Shown here: piece after piece, positions 8,875-19,191 of the stretch
Layout: each line of letters begins with the position of its first letter
Position numbering within the stretch: position 1 is the first letter of the stretch
Source of the DNA: DATFVA01 sp963771705
GTDB taxonomy: Bacteria > Bacteroidota > Ignavibacteria > Ignavibacteriales > Ignavibacteriaceae
Assembly: GCA_963771705.1 (NCBI GenBank)
Contig: CAVYUP010000012.1
Span: 1-64,000 of the forward strand
Direction: 5' to 3'
DNA: 64,000 bases
The notes under the pieces: model-generated
Told to the model about the DNA's origin: nothing
Database searches by the model: none
The model's input: only the letters and a program-made list of their open reading frames with translations
Program-made: the position numbers and the translations under genes

Positions 8875-11800
8875 ATGGGAGGCAACCTGCAATTCGGCCG
8901 CTGGCCGGTCATCCGTCAGATTAAAGAAAGGGACCTTTATGGTCTTGATAAAACTGCTTATTCTAAAAGGACAGAAGAGTTAACTGCCCGGACAGAAAGA
9001 GCGGACAGGGTAGTTCAGTCTATTTGCCCTTATTGCGGAGTCGGATGCGGACAATTAATTTACGTTAAGGATGAAAAAGTCATCAACATTGAAGGAGATC
9101 CTGACTCTCCTATTTCGCGGGGAAGGCTTTGCCCAAAAGGTGCTGCTACTTTTCAGCTTGTTGCCGGTTCTCATAGAATTAAAAATGTTCTTTACAGAAG
9201 ACCTTACGGCACCAGCTGGGAAGAGATTCCTCTCGAACAGGCGATGAACATGGTGGCTGAAAGGGTTAAAAAAACCAGGGATGAGAATTGGGAATCTGAA
9301 GATAAAAAAGGTCATCCCCTCAGACGTACAATGGGAATTGCTCATCTTGGTGGCGCCACACTTGACAATGAAGAAAATTATCTGCTCAAAAAATTATACA
9401 TTGCTCTCGGGGTGATTCAGGTAGAAAACCAGGCCCGAATATGACACTCTTCAACTGTCCCCGGTCTGGGGGTTTCGTTTGGAAGAGGCGGAGCTACTAC
9501 GTTTCAGCAGGACCTGCAGAATTCCGACTGCATTGTAATTGAGGGCTCCAATATGGCTGAATGTCACCCGGTTGGTTTTCAGTGGGTTATGGAGGCTAAA
9601 AAAAGAGGCGCTACTATAATTCATGTTGATCCCCGTTTCACACGAACCAGCGCAATGTCCAATCTCCACGTTCCCATAAGGGCTGGTACCGATATCGCTT
9701 TCCTGGGCGGCATAATAAATTATGTAATTCAGAATGAAAAATACTTTAAAGAGTATGTGGTTAATTATACGAATGCTGCTTCAATTGTAAACGAAAATTT
9801 TAAGGACACGGAAGACCTTGATGGTCTTTTCAGCGGATGGAATGAGGAAAAAGGACAGTACGAAGTTGAAACCTGGCAATATAAGGGTGTTGAGGTTGCT
9901 CCTTCGGCAGGTCACCGGGAAATGTTTTCGGGTGAACCCCACACTCAGAGAGGTTCTCATATTTCGGCGATGGAGACTGATCCTTCACTGCAAAATCCCT
10001 ACTGCGTTTTTCAGATAGTCAAACGTCATTATTCCCGTTATACACCTGAAGTTGTGGAGAAAATCTGTGGCATTCCTCCCGATCTTTTCCTGAAGGTTGC
10101 CGAAGCCCTGGTTAATAATTCGGGGAAGGAAAAAACATCGGCTTTCTGCTATGCCGTGGGATGGACCCAGCATTCTTATGGTGTACAGATCATAAGGGCT
10201 GCAGGTATAGTGCAGATGCTGCTCGGAAATATAGGCCGTCCCGGAGGCGGGATCCTGGCGCTGAGAGGACATGCATCAATACAAGGTTCAACTGATATCC
10301 CCACGCTTTATAATCTGCTCCCCGGCTATCTTCCGATGGCACACGCTAAATACGATCTCAACCTGAAAGCTTATATAGAAAATAATGAATCGGCTATCGG
10401 GTGGTGGAGCGAGTTTCCGAAGTATATTATCTCTCTTCTGAAAGCTTATTTCGGCGATGCGGCGAAGAAAGAGAATGACTGGTGCTATGACTACCTTCCT
10501 TTCATCAGCGGCGACCATTCTCACATGGTTTCGGTTTCAGCGATGTGTGATCATATCGTTAAGGGTTATTTTGTAATTGGTGAAAATCCTGTGGTGGGCT
10601 CGGTTCACAGCGCTTTTCAGAGAAAGGGATTGAGAAATCTCGACTGGCTGGTGGTGAGGGATTTTGCTTTAACGGAAACTGCTGAGTTCTGGAGGAAAGC
10701 TCCTGAAATTGATCGTGGTGAAATTTCTCCCGGAGATATAAAAACTGAAATCTTCTTTTTTCCTGCCGCCGCACATACTGAGAAGGACGGAAGTTTTACA
10801 AATACCCAGCGGCTTCTGCAATGGCATCATAAAGCCGTGGATCCGCAGGGAGACTGCAGAAGCGATCTTAACTTTGTTTTTCATCTTGGTAAAAGGTTAA
10901 AGGAAATGTATGCTGATTCCACCGACAGGAAGGATCAGCCGATAAAAGATCTTACATGGGATTACCCTGTGAAAGGTGAACATAATGAGCCAGATGCCGA
11001 AGCAGTTCTATTTGAAATTAATGGGTGGAAGGTGAAAGATAAAAAACCTGTTTCCGGTTTTACCGATTTGAAGGAGGATGGATCTACAGCGTGCGGATGC
11101 TGGATATACAGCGGCTGCTATAAGGACGGGATTAACCAGACAGCAAGGAGGAAACCAGGCAGTCAGCAGTCCTGGGTTGCCCCTGAATGGGCATGGGCGT
11201 GGCCGTCAAACCGCCGCATCCTTTATAATAGAGCATCAGCCGACCCTGAGGGGAAGCCATGGTCTGAGGCCAAAAAATATATCTGGTGGGATGAAGAGAA
11301 AAAAGAATGGACCGGATATGATACTCCTGACTTTATAAAGGACAGGCCGCCCGATTACCGGCCTTCAGAGAAAGCAAAAGGTATCGATGTATTATCCGGA
11401 AAGGATCCATTTATAATGCAGGCTGAAGGCAAAGCCTGGCTCTATGATCCTAACGGTCTTCTTGATGGCCCTCTTCCAACCCATTATGAAGCCCAGGAAT
11501 CAGTTGTAAAGAATTTTCTTTACGGACAGCAGTGCAATCCTGCAAGGATAGAGTGGATGAGAAAAGAAAATCCCTACCACAATGCTTACAATGATCCGAG
11601 GTTTCCCTGCATTATTACGACGTACCGGTTAACGGAACATCATACCGGAGGGGGGATGACACGGTGGCTTTCATGGCTTTGTGAACTACAGCCCGAAATG
11701 TTCTGCGAAATATCTCCGCAGCTTGCTGAGGAGAAAGGGATCAGAAATGGAGGATGGGTAACTATAACAACCGCAAGAGCCGAAATAGAAGCTCGTGTAC

Positions 11801-12147
11801 TTGTAACAGAAAGGATCCAGTCTCTTAAAATAGATGGTAAGGTTATCCATCAGATTGGAATACCCTATCATTGGGGTTCGGTTGGAAGGGTTACAGGTGA
11901 TTCGCTGAACGAACTGATTTCTTTTGTAGCCGATCCTAATGTATCTATCCAGGAATCCAAAGCGCTAACGGGTAATATTAGTCCCGGAAGACTCAGCCGC
12001 AAACGCAGGGTTGTTACCTCGGGTGAATTTTATCCTGCACTGGAGGAAAAGGAGAAAATAGAACGCGACCTTCCGGAAGTACGAAAAAAGCCCGCGGGTA
12101 AGCATGGAATAGTAAGCGGTAAAACACAGCAAACGGAGGAGACATAA
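8875..12147 (+). CDS. fdhA: Formate dehydrogenase catalytic subunit, selenocysteine-containing
   Basis: A 1090-aa molybdopterin oxidoreductase oxidising formate to CO2. The first 189 codons end at TGA (9442-9444), followed in the same frame by HSSTVPGLGVSFGRGG and the rest of the enzyme. ENQARI-U-H is the active-site context of Sec formate dehydrogenases, so the UGA (residue 190) encodes selenocysteine. Cys51, Cys54, Cys58 and Cys86 bind a [4Fe-4S] cluster. The N-terminus has no twin-arginine signal, unlike FdnG; it matches the subfamily with a conserved WPVIRQIKERD-type leader, so a cytoplasmic-side enzyme is likely. The start has GGGGAGG upstream. fdhB follows after 2 nt. Confidence 0.96.
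9442..9487 (+). promoter_or_regulatory. bSECIS element and Sec UGA codon of fdhA
   Basis: Directly after the UGA, CTCTTC (9447-9452) pairs with GAAGAG (9482-9487), and CCCC (9459-9462) pairs with GGGG (9468-9471). The apical loop is GGTCT, the same as the GGUCU bound by SelB in the E. coli fdhF element. Position and loop are right for a bacterial SECIS, and SelB is encoded 6 kb downstream. Confidence 0.92.
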
Positions 12148-12149
12148 TT

Positions 12150-12950
12150 ATGGGAGCAAAAGGATTCTTTACCGATACAACGGTGTGCATCGGCTGTAAA
12201 GCCTGCGAAGTAGCCTGTAAGCAGTGGCACCAGCTCCCTGATGACGGGTTCTTCTTCAGCGGCAGGTCTTATGATAATACATTCGATCTGGGAGCATCTA
12301 CCTGGCGTCATGTTGCATTTATAGAAAGAAATAAATCGCTTTCGGATCAGGTTACAGGACTAGGCGCTTTCTCGTGGCTCCTTATGTCTGATGTGTGTAA
12401 ACACTGCCAGAGGGCCGGATGTCTCGAAGCTTGTCCTACAGGTGCTATAATCAGAACAGAATTCGATACGGTATATGTTCAGCAGGACATATGCAACGGA
12501 TGCGGCTACTGCGTTCCGGCATGTCCCTTCGGAGTAATTGACCGAAGAAAAGATGATGGAAGAGCCTGGAAATGTACCCTATGTCTCGATCGTTTACGGA
12601 CTGGTATGGAGCCTGCCTGCGCAAAAGTATGTCCCACCGGTTCTATACAGTTCGGTGATATTGATGAGATCAAACGAACCGCAGGAGAACGGTTGAAGCA
12701 GCTTCACGATAAAGGTGCAGCTGAAGCATACCTTTACGGAGCAGACGAAAAAAACCAGCCCGGAACAGAAGGTTTGAATGCTTTCTTTCTCCTCGTTGAT
12801 GAACCTGAAGTTTATAATCTGCCGCCTGATCCAGTTGTTCCAACAAAACATATCAGGGAGAGCTGGAAAAATTTGTTTATCGGCGGGGCAATCACATTAC
12901 TTATGGCTGCAGGAAGTGTAATATTCTCAGGGAAAGGAGAGAGTAAATGA
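12150..12950 (+). CDS. fdhB: Formate dehydrogenase iron-sulfur subunit
   Basis: A 266-aa electron-transfer subunit with four ferredoxin-type clusters: CIGCKACEVAC near residue 12, CKHCQRAGCLEACP, CNGCGYCVPACP, and CTLC followed by CAKVCP. It passes electrons from the molybdenum site to the membrane subunit. A single C-terminal hydrophobic segment (LFIGGAITLLMAAGSVIF) probably anchors it. It overlaps the next gene by 4 nt. Confidence 0.94.
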   Translation: MGAKGFFTDTTVCIGCKACEVACKQWHQLPDDGFFFSGRSYDNTFDLGASTWRHVAFIERNKSLSDQVTGLGAFSWLLMSDVCKHCQRAGCLEACPTGAIIRTEFDTVYVQQDICNGCGYCVPACPFGVIDRRKDDGRAWKCTLCLDRLRTGMEPACAKVCPTGSIQFGDIDEIKRTAGERLKQLHDKGAAEAYLYGADEKNQPGTEGLNAFFLLVDEPEVYNLPPDPVVPTKHIRESWKNLFIGGAITLLMAAGSVIFSGKGESK

Positions 12951-14038
12951 ATCGGATTAAAACTGACAGAGGAGACGGCAGGTATATTGATCCTTCTATG
13001 GCTGTGCTGGAAGGAGAAGGCTCTGGTCAGATTGTAAAAGTGCCTGATCCGCATCCTGACCGGAAAGGTTACGGCGTCTGGCAAAAACTTCCCTCAGAAT
13101 CATTCAGCGGAAAAAAAACATATTATAACCTGCCGCTGCTGAAGGAGCCGGTCTGGATATGGGCGATACCGACTTACTTTTACGTGGGCGGGGCGGCAGG
13201 CGCGTCCGCTATTTTAGGTGCGGTTACTCAAATATTTGCTCATAAAACACATAAGAAGCTTATAGCCCGCTGCAGGTGGGTGGCGGCGTCAGGGACAGCG
13301 GCGGGGGTAGGACTCCTGATCTACGACCTCGGCAGGAAAGACAGGTTCCTTAATATGCTCAGGGTATTCAGACCTACTTCCCCGATGAGCATGGGTGCAT
13401 GGATCCTTGCTGTTACCGGTACTTTGTCATCTGCTTCTCTGCTCTATAACAGCCGGAATAAATTTCTGAGATTTATTTCAAACGCCGCAGGAATTAAAGC
13501 GGGACTGATGGGCATTACCCTGGCAGGTTATACAGGGGTACTCTTAAATAATACTGCCGTACCTGTATGGCAGGAAACAAGGAAAACGCTTCCTGTTCTT
13601 TTCTTATTCTCCGGGGTGGCCGGGGCATCCGCTCTTCTGCAGCTGCTTAGCATTGAGGAGCATGAGGATTCAGTTGTTCATAAGTTCAGTGTGGCGGGAG
13701 GTGCAGCGGAACTACTTACTTCAGTACTGGTTGAGAGGGAACTGGAACCTCATCCTCATATAAGAAAAACCCTACACGAAGGGACTCCGGGATTATTATG
13801 GAAAATGGGAAATATTTTATCTGCGGCCGGGTTGATATTAGCTTTGATCCCCGGAAGATCAAAACCTAAAAAAGCTGCAGCTGCTCTGCTGGAAGCTTCG
13901 GGAGCTCTTTCGATGAGATTTGCGATTTATAAGGCGGGCCAGGCATCCGCACGTCACCCTGAATCTATAACTGAACTTCAGCGGAGGAAATCCGGCGAAC
14001 CTGTAGATTACAATTCGGGAGATATTTATCGAAAATAA
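12947..14038 (+). CDS. NrfD/PsrC-family membrane subunit of formate dehydrogenase
   Basis: A 363-aa integral membrane protein with an N-terminal soluble stretch of about 75 residues, then repeated hydrophobic helices starting at VWIWAIPTYFYVGGAAGASA, which is typical of NrfD/PsrC quinone-interacting subunits. It replaces the cytochrome b subunit FdnI found in E. coli and probably reduces menaquinone. The gene overlaps fdhB by 4 nt, and the tRNA-Sec gene follows 61 nt later. Confidence 0.9.
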   Translation: MNRIKTDRGDGRYIDPSMAVLEGEGSGQIVKVPDPHPDRKGYGVWQKLPSESFSGKKTYYNLPLLKEPVWIWAIPTYFYVGGAAGASAILGAVTQIFAHKTHKKLIARCRWVAASGTAAGVGLLIYDLGRKDRFLNMLRVFRPTSPMSMGAWILAVTGTLSSASLLYNSRNKFLRFISNAAGIKAGLMGITLAGYTGVLLNNTAVPVWQETRKTLPVLFLFSGVAGASALLQLLSIEEHEDSVVHKFSVAGGAAELLTSVLVERELEPHPHIRKTLHEGTPGLLWKMGNILSAAGLILALIPGRSKPKKAAAALLEASGALSMRFAIYKAGQASARHPESITELQRRKSGEPVDYNSGDIYRK

Positions 14039-14099
14039 GCTGATGGTATAAAGGTACTTTTTTACAGAGTCTTTTTTCCGGAAAATTAATTTTGTCCTA

Positions 14100-14193
14100 C
14101 AGAGAGGAAGGATCTGGTGGTTCGACCGGTCTTCAAAACCGGCAGCTGTCGGATAAAACCGCCGGCGGCAGGTTCGATTCCTGCCCTCTCTGC
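14100..14193 (+). tRNA. selC: tRNA-Sec (anticodon TCA)
   Basis: Anticodon arm CCGGT-CTTCAAA-ACCGG presents TCA, which reads UGA. A long variable arm (CTGTCGG paired with CCGCCGG, one mismatch) and the T-arm GCAGG-TTCGATT-CCTGC follow. The acceptor AGAGAGG/CCTCTCT has G as discriminator, as in all tRNA-Sec. The usual 8th acceptor pair is ambiguous at the 5' edge, and CCA appears not to be encoded. It sits between the formate dehydrogenase and selA, completing the Sec pathway within the locus. Confidence 0.93.
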
Positions 14194-14256
14194 ACTTGTA
14201 CCTGCAGGATACATTATTCCTGCGGTTAATATTCTTCTTTATAAGCAAGGATTAAA

Positions 14257-15636
14257 ATGGATAAGGTGCTTCTGAAAAATATCCCCGGTGTGGATACTCT
14301 TCTGAACGATCATTCCATACGCCTGTTAACAACGAAATACGGTTCCGATCTCACCAAATTTGCAATTCGTGAATGTCTGCGGGATATAAGATCAGGCAAT
14401 GGTTCAAATAATAAACCCTCATCAATCGATGAAATTGTTTCTTCGGTAACCGGCAGAATAGAATCACTTTCCTGTATGAAACTTAAGCCGGTGATAAATG
14501 CGACGGGTATAATCCTGCACACCAATCTCGGAAGAGCTCCCCTGGGCACTTACGCAGCAGATAAAGTAAGCAGAATAATGGAGGGCTACTGCAATGTGGA
14601 ATTTGATCTTTCCACCGGAAAGAGATCCAGAAGGATTGATCATATAATTGATCTATTAAGGTATTTAACGGGAGCTGAAGATGCTGTAGTTGTCAATAAT
14701 AACGCTTCGGCTGTTTTCCTTATTTCAAAGATATTTGCTGCACGCAGGGAAATAATAATTTCACGGGGGGAATTAATTGAGATCGGAGAATCATTCCGGC
14801 TGCCGGACATTATTAAGCAGGGAGGGGCAAGAATGGTTGAGGTTGGTACAACAAACCGTACCAATCCTGATGATTATAAAGAAGCAATTTCAGATAAGAC
14901 GCGGATCATCTTAAAAGCTCATAAGTCAAATTATCGTATAAGCGGTTTTTCCAAAGAAGTAGATCTTAAGTTGTTAGCCCGGATTGCCAAAGAAAATAAC
15001 CTGTTGTCAGTTTATGATATAGGATCGGGACTGCTGAGGAAAGACAGGCTTCATTTCCCCGATGAACCTCTTGTACAGGAAGCTATTAAGTCGGGCATAG
15101 ACCTAATAACATTCAGCTGTGATAAGCTGCTGGGGGGACCCCAGGCAGGGATTATAGCGGGCAAAAGAGAGCTTATAAAAAAAATAGCTTCCCATCCCCT
15201 GATGAGAACATACAGGGTGGATAAGATTATTCTGGCTATGCTCGGTTCAGTACTTACCTTTCATTTAAATGAGGATGACCGGGACTCCAATCTGCCGGTT
15301 TATTCGATGCTTAAGCAGTCGTTATATCAACTTAAAGCAAGAGCCGTTAAACTTTCTGATGAACTCACTAAAAGAGATATTCATAATGAAATAATGGAAA
15401 GTACTGCCTGGTGCGGAGGCGGCACTCTGCCCGGTTATGAACTGAAAAGCTTCTCTGTCGTGCTTTCAGGAATTCCGAAGAAAAAAGATTCGGCTGGGAA
15501 AATTTATCTTGAACTGCTTAAAGGTGAAGCACCGGTGGCTGCCATTTTAAGAAAAGGTGAAATCCACTTTGATGTTATGACGATTAAGGATGAAGATATT
15601 CCCATGGTAGTGAACGGGGTTGAAAGATCACTATGA
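14257..15636 (+). CDS. selA: L-seryl-tRNA(Sec) selenium transferase
   Basis: A 459-aa pyridoxal-phosphate enzyme converting Ser-tRNA-Sec to Sec-tRNA-Sec with selenophosphate. The PLP lysine is Lys290 in ITFSCDKLLGGPQAG, near E. coli Lys295. Also clear are NATGIILHTNLGRAPL and the GTTNRT motif. Length is normal for the family. The stop overlaps the selB start (ATGA), so the two are translationally coupled. Confidence 0.97.
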   Translation: MDKVLLKNIPGVDTLLNDHSIRLLTTKYGSDLTKFAIRECLRDIRSGNGSNNKPSSIDEIVSSVTGRIESLSCMKLKPVINATGIILHTNLGRAPLGTYAADKVSRIMEGYCNVEFDLSTGKRSRRIDHIIDLLRYLTGAEDAVVVNNNASAVFLISKIFAARREIIISRGELIEIGESFRLPDIIKQGGARMVEVGTTNRTNPDDYKEAISDKTRIILKAHKSNYRISGFSKEVDLKLLARIAKENNLLSVYDIGSGLLRKDRLHFPDEPLVQEAIKSGIDLITFSCDKLLGGPQAGIIAGKRELIKKIASHPLMRTYRVDKIILAMLGSVLTFHLNEDDRDSNLPVYSMLKQSLYQLKARAVKLSDELTKRDIHNEIMESTAWCGGGTLPGYELKSFSVVLSGIPKKKDSAGKIYLELLKGEAPVAAILRKGEIHFDVMTIKDEDIPMVVNGVERSL

Positions 15637-17576
15637 AAGATGTTGTAATGGGGACTGCCGGTCATATCGACCATGGAAAGACTGCCCTTATAAAAGCTCT
15701 TACAGGAACAGACTGTGATACACATCCCCTGGAAAAAGCAAGGGGTATTACCATAAACCTTGGATTCTCTCATATAGAAAATGCTGACACGAGCATAGGA
15801 ATCATCGATGTACCCGGACACAGAGATTTTATAAATACAATGGTTTCAGGAGCATTCGGCATCGATTTCGTTATTCTCGTGGTTGCTGCCGATGAGGGTA
15901 TTATGCCTCAGACTGAGGAACACCTGAAGATAATGGAATTACTCGGTGTTTCTGAAGGTATTTGCGTAATAACAAAAACCGACCTCGTCGATTCCGAAAT
16001 CCTTGAATTTGCAGAATCTGAAATAATTGGTTTTACAAAAGGTACTTTTCTCGAAAAGGCTCCTGTTGTTTTGGTAAGTTCATTTACAGGTGAAGGTATA
16101 CAGGAATTAAAGAATCATATTTTTGCGCTGGCTAACTCAATTCCTCCAAAAGGAAGCCGATCTTTCTACCGGATGTATATCGATAGGATTTTTTCGGTGA
16201 AGGGATTCGGAACTGTTGCAGCAGGAACTTCTCTCGGTGGCTGCATTAAAGAAGAAGATATAGTTTACCTGGTTCCGGGAGGAAAAAATCTGAAGATCAG
16301 AAGGATTGAAAAATATGGTTTACCGGCTAAATATGCAGGTGCAGGCAGCAGAGTTTCAGTTAATGTTTCAGGATTGCAGAAAGAGGAATTTAAGCGCGGT
16401 ATGGTTATTTCCGAAAAGATTATTGTACCTTCTGATATGATCGATGCCGAGCTTCATATTATTCATCAGAGGAAAAAGTATCCTGTATGGTTTAATGTAA
16501 TCTTTTTATCGGGTACATTCTCGTCCTCTGCCAGGGTACATCTGCTGGATAAAAATACTGTGGAAGCAGATGCCGCGGTACTCGTACAGATTCATCTTGA
16601 TCATCCTGCACCTGTTGTTAAAGCAGACAGGTTCATAGTAAGGAACAGCTCAGGCGAATATACGATCGGCGGAGGGAAAATAATCGATGTTTATCCTCTT
16701 CACCATAAAAGACGTCCTCCTGAACTTATAGAAAAACTGCAGGCATTGATACCGGGAGACATACAGGAGTTTATCTGGTCGGAATTGAATAAGAAGCGGC
16801 TATTATTAAGTGTCAGCACCCTGTCGCAGATACTGTTTCTTGGTGAGACTGAAATATTAAATTCAGCCCGAGAACTTCCATCCGGCATACTTTTCATTCA
16901 GAAGGATAGTAAGGCATATTTTGTCTTAAGGAAATCGGTTGAGAAATACGGGAATAAAGTTTTAAGATCCCTTGAGAATTACCATAAGAAAAATCCGCTT
17001 TCGGAATCAGGGAAATCGGGGGATGAACTTGTAAGTATATTTGCGGATTTCGCCCAAACTGAGGGGAAAATATTCCTGGATATCCTGCTGGAAGATCTCA
17101 TTAAGAAAAGGCTTATAAGGAGCGAAAGAAATACTTTTGTACTCTACAGTCACAATGTAGTGGTTTCAGGGTCCTTAAATGCGGAAATAGAACTTGTTAA
17201 AAAATATTTCAAACAATCAGGGATGCATACACCTCTTCCTTCAGAATATATTCCCTTGTTTGAGAAGAATGGTATATCGGGAGTAAAAATCAAACAGATC
17301 CTGAGCCTGCTGATATCAAACAGGATACTGGTTGTAGTCGAGGGCAGCGTCATCTATTCGGGTATTGTTGATGACTGCCGGATTAAACTTTTACGTCATC
17401 TTAATGAAAACCGTAAAGGAATTACCGTAGCTGAATTCCGCGACCTAACGGGGGGCAACAGGAAAATATGTCTTCTTTTATTAAATTATTTTGACGGCGA
17501 AGGCATAACCATAAGGGACGGAGATTACAGGAACCTGACCGAAAAAGGAAAAATCCAATGCAGACCACAGGCATAA
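15633..17576 (+). CDS. selB: Selenocysteine-specific elongation factor SelB
   Basis: A 647-aa GTPase that delivers Sec-tRNA to the ribosome at UGA codons carrying a SECIS. G1 is AGHIDHGKTALIKALTG at residues 8-24, followed by DVPGHRDF (G3) and TKTD (G4). Beta-barrel domains follow, then C-terminal winged-helix repeats that bind the SECIS. It overlaps selA by 4 nt and mobA by 19 nt. Its presumed mRNA target, the fdhA hairpin, is in the same locus. Confidence 0.97.
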   Translation: MKDVVMGTAGHIDHGKTALIKALTGTDCDTHPLEKARGITINLGFSHIENADTSIGIIDVPGHRDFINTMVSGAFGIDFVILVVAADEGIMPQTEEHLKIMELLGVSEGICVITKTDLVDSEILEFAESEIIGFTKGTFLEKAPVVLVSSFTGEGIQELKNHIFALANSIPPKGSRSFYRMYIDRIFSVKGFGTVAAGTSLGGCIKEEDIVYLVPGGKNLKIRRIEKYGLPAKYAGAGSRVSVNVSGLQKEEFKRGMVISEKIIVPSDMIDAELHIIHQRKKYPVWFNVIFLSGTFSSSARVHLLDKNTVEADAAVLVQIHLDHPAPVVKADRFIVRNSSGEYTIGGGKIIDVYPLHHKRRPPELIEKLQALIPGDIQEFIWSELNKKRLLLSVSTLSQILFLGETEILNSARELPSGILFIQKDSKAYFVLRKSVEKYGNKVLRSLENYHKKNPLSESGKSGDELVSIFADFAQTEGKIFLDILLEDLIKKRLIRSERNTFVLYSHNVVVSGSLNAEIELVKKYFKQSGMHTPLPSEYIPLFEKNGISGVKIKQILSLLISNRILVVVEGSVIYSGIVDDCRIKLLRHLNENRKGITVAEFRDLTGGNRKICLLLLNYFDGEGITIRDGDYRNLTEKGKIQCRPQA

Positions 17577-18178
17577 TACTGGCAGGCGGGAGAAGTTCAA
17601 GGCTCAAACGCAACAAAGCGCTTATTGTAATGAACGGCAAGAGGATCATTGAAATAATTTATTCTAAAATAAAATCCTTACTTAATGAAGTAATAATAAT
17701 TTCCGATAATCCAGAAGATTATTTTTTTATGAAAATTAAAGTCTGTAAGGATATATATACAGGGATGGGACCGCTGGCAGGGATTCATTCGGGACTGATA
17801 AATTCTAATACAGAAAGGAACCTGGTTATCTCCTGCGATCTACCTCTTATATCTGCTGAGGCAGCTGCCAGTATAATCAGTTTTAATTCACCGAAACCAG
17901 TCGTGCTGTACAGACAGAATATGCACACACAGTATCTTTTCGGAATCTACAGTAAAAAATGTATACCTGCGATTGAAAATTCGCTGCACGCCGGCAGCTG
18001 CAGGATCAGAGATTTTATTATGAAAACAGAAGCCGAAATAGTTGAAACTTCTTTCCCCGAAGAAATATTCTTTAACCTTAACACTCCTGAAGATCTGCGG
18101 GTTCTTAAATCGATGGAGACAACGTTTTTTAATTTACGTAAATATTCTTCTCCGAGGCGGAAATCACCTCACCTATAA
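17558..18178 (+). CDS. mobA: Molybdenum cofactor guanylyltransferase
   Basis: A 206-aa nucleotidyltransferase that adds GMP to molybdopterin, making the bis-MGD cofactor used by formate dehydrogenase. LAGGRSSRLKRNKALI at the N-terminus is the GTP-binding motif, followed by CDLPLIS and NLNTPEDL. The gene begins 19 nt inside selB and has GGAAAAA upstream. Its 3' end overlaps convergent selD by 50 bp. Its place supports supply of mature cofactor to FdhA. Confidence 0.9.
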   Translation: MQTTGIILAGGRSSRLKRNKALIVMNGKRIIEIIYSKIKSLLNEVIIISDNPEDYFFMKIKVCKDIYTGMGPLAGIHSGLINSNTERNLVISCDLPLISAEAAASIISFNSPKPVVLYRQNMHTQYLFGIYSKKCIPAIENSLHAGSCRIRDFIMKTEAEIVETSFPEEIFFNLNTPEDLRVLKSMETTFFNLRKYSSPRRKSPHL

Positions 18179-19175
18179 CTGAAGAATGATCCATACCTTT
18201 CATTTTGAGATCTTTAAGGATAATATCCTTCATATCATATGGAACGCACATCAATATACCTCCCGATGTCTGTGCATCCAGCATTATCACACGGATATTA
18301 TAATCCGTATAATTGAAAGAACAGAATTCATCTGTGAATTCCTGGTTTCTGAATACGGCACCGGGGATGCAGCCGAGATCTGCCAGTCCGTAGGCACCCT
18401 CCAGTAAAGGGATCGCTCTTCCGTACAAGACGACCGACACCTTGCTGGCAATAGATAATTTAAGAATATGACCGAGCAAACCGAATCCCGTTATGTCAGT
18501 AGCACATTTTATTCTATATTTATTCATCACATCGCAGGCAGAGTTATTAAGGAGAAGCATTGAAGCAAGTGCGCCGGAATAAAGCGATTCAGGAACAGCA
18601 TTCAATTTCTTGCCTGCAGTTATAATTCCGGTACCAAGAGCCTTTGTAAGAATCAGAAGATCTCCCGGCTTTGCTCCTGAGTTAGTAATTACTTTATCAG
18701 GATGTATTATACCGGTTACTGACAACCCGTATTTTAAGGTGTTGTCATTTATAGTATGTCCTCCCGCTATTACAGCTCCTGCTTCTGTAACCTTATCGAA
18801 TGACCCTTTAAGAATTTCACTGAATATTGCCGGAGGTATTTTATCATCGGGGAACATCATAAGGTTTAAGGCAGTGAGTGGCTTGCCTCCCATTGCATAA
18901 ACGTCGCTGAGAGCGTTGGCAGCCGCAATTTGTCCGAAACAGTATGGATCGGAACAGACAGGAGGAAAAAAATCAACCGTCTGTATCAGAGCAATCTGTT
19001 CCGAAATTTTATAAACGCCGGCGTCATCGTGGGTATCTATTCCCACAAGCAGGTTTGGATCTTCCACCACGGGAAGATTTGTTAAATATGCCGAAAGCTT
19101 TCCCGCAGAGAGCTTGGCTGAGCATCCACCTTCCTCTATGTAATCGAGCAGATCAAATTTTTGTTTTGTTTTCAT
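18129..19175 (-). CDS. selD: Selenide, water dikinase (selenophosphate synthetase)
   Basis: A 348-aa enzyme making selenophosphate from selenide and ATP. The catalytic pair is Cys18 and Lys21 in EGGCSAKLS, so this SelD uses Cys rather than Sec at the active site; the second Cys of the E. coli motif is Ala here. TVDFFPPV and AGGHT motifs are present. It is the last gene of a minus-strand operon, 16 nt after yedF, and converges on mobA with a 50-bp 3' overlap. Confidence 0.96.
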   Translation of the reverse strand: MKTKQKFDLLDYIEEGGCSAKLSAGKLSAYLTNLPVVEDPNLLVGIDTHDDAGVYKISEQIALIQTVDFFPPVCSDPYCFGQIAAANALSDVYAMGGKPLTALNLMMFPDDKIPPAIFSEILKGSFDKVTEAGAVIAGGHTINDNTLKYGLSVTGIIHPDKVITNSGAKPGDLLILTKALGTGIITAGKKLNAVPESLYSGALASMLLLNNSACDVMNKYRIKCATDITGFGLLGHILKLSIASKVSVVLYGRAIPLLEGAYGLADLGCIPGAVFRNQEFTDEFCSFNYTDYNIRVIMLDAQTSGGILMCVPYDMKDIILKDLKMKGMDHSSVIGEVISASEKNIYVN

Positions 19176-19191
19176 AAAACTTATCTAAATA

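Noticed and set aside
8795..8983. A 62-aa + strand gene over the fdhA start
   Set aside because: It overlaps the conserved fdhA N-terminus out of frame and has no supporting signal.
8875..9444. A separate 189-aa protein or a pseudogene ending at 9444
   Set aside because: The stop is the UGA Sec codon in a known active-site context with a SECIS hairpin, and coding continues in frame to 12147.
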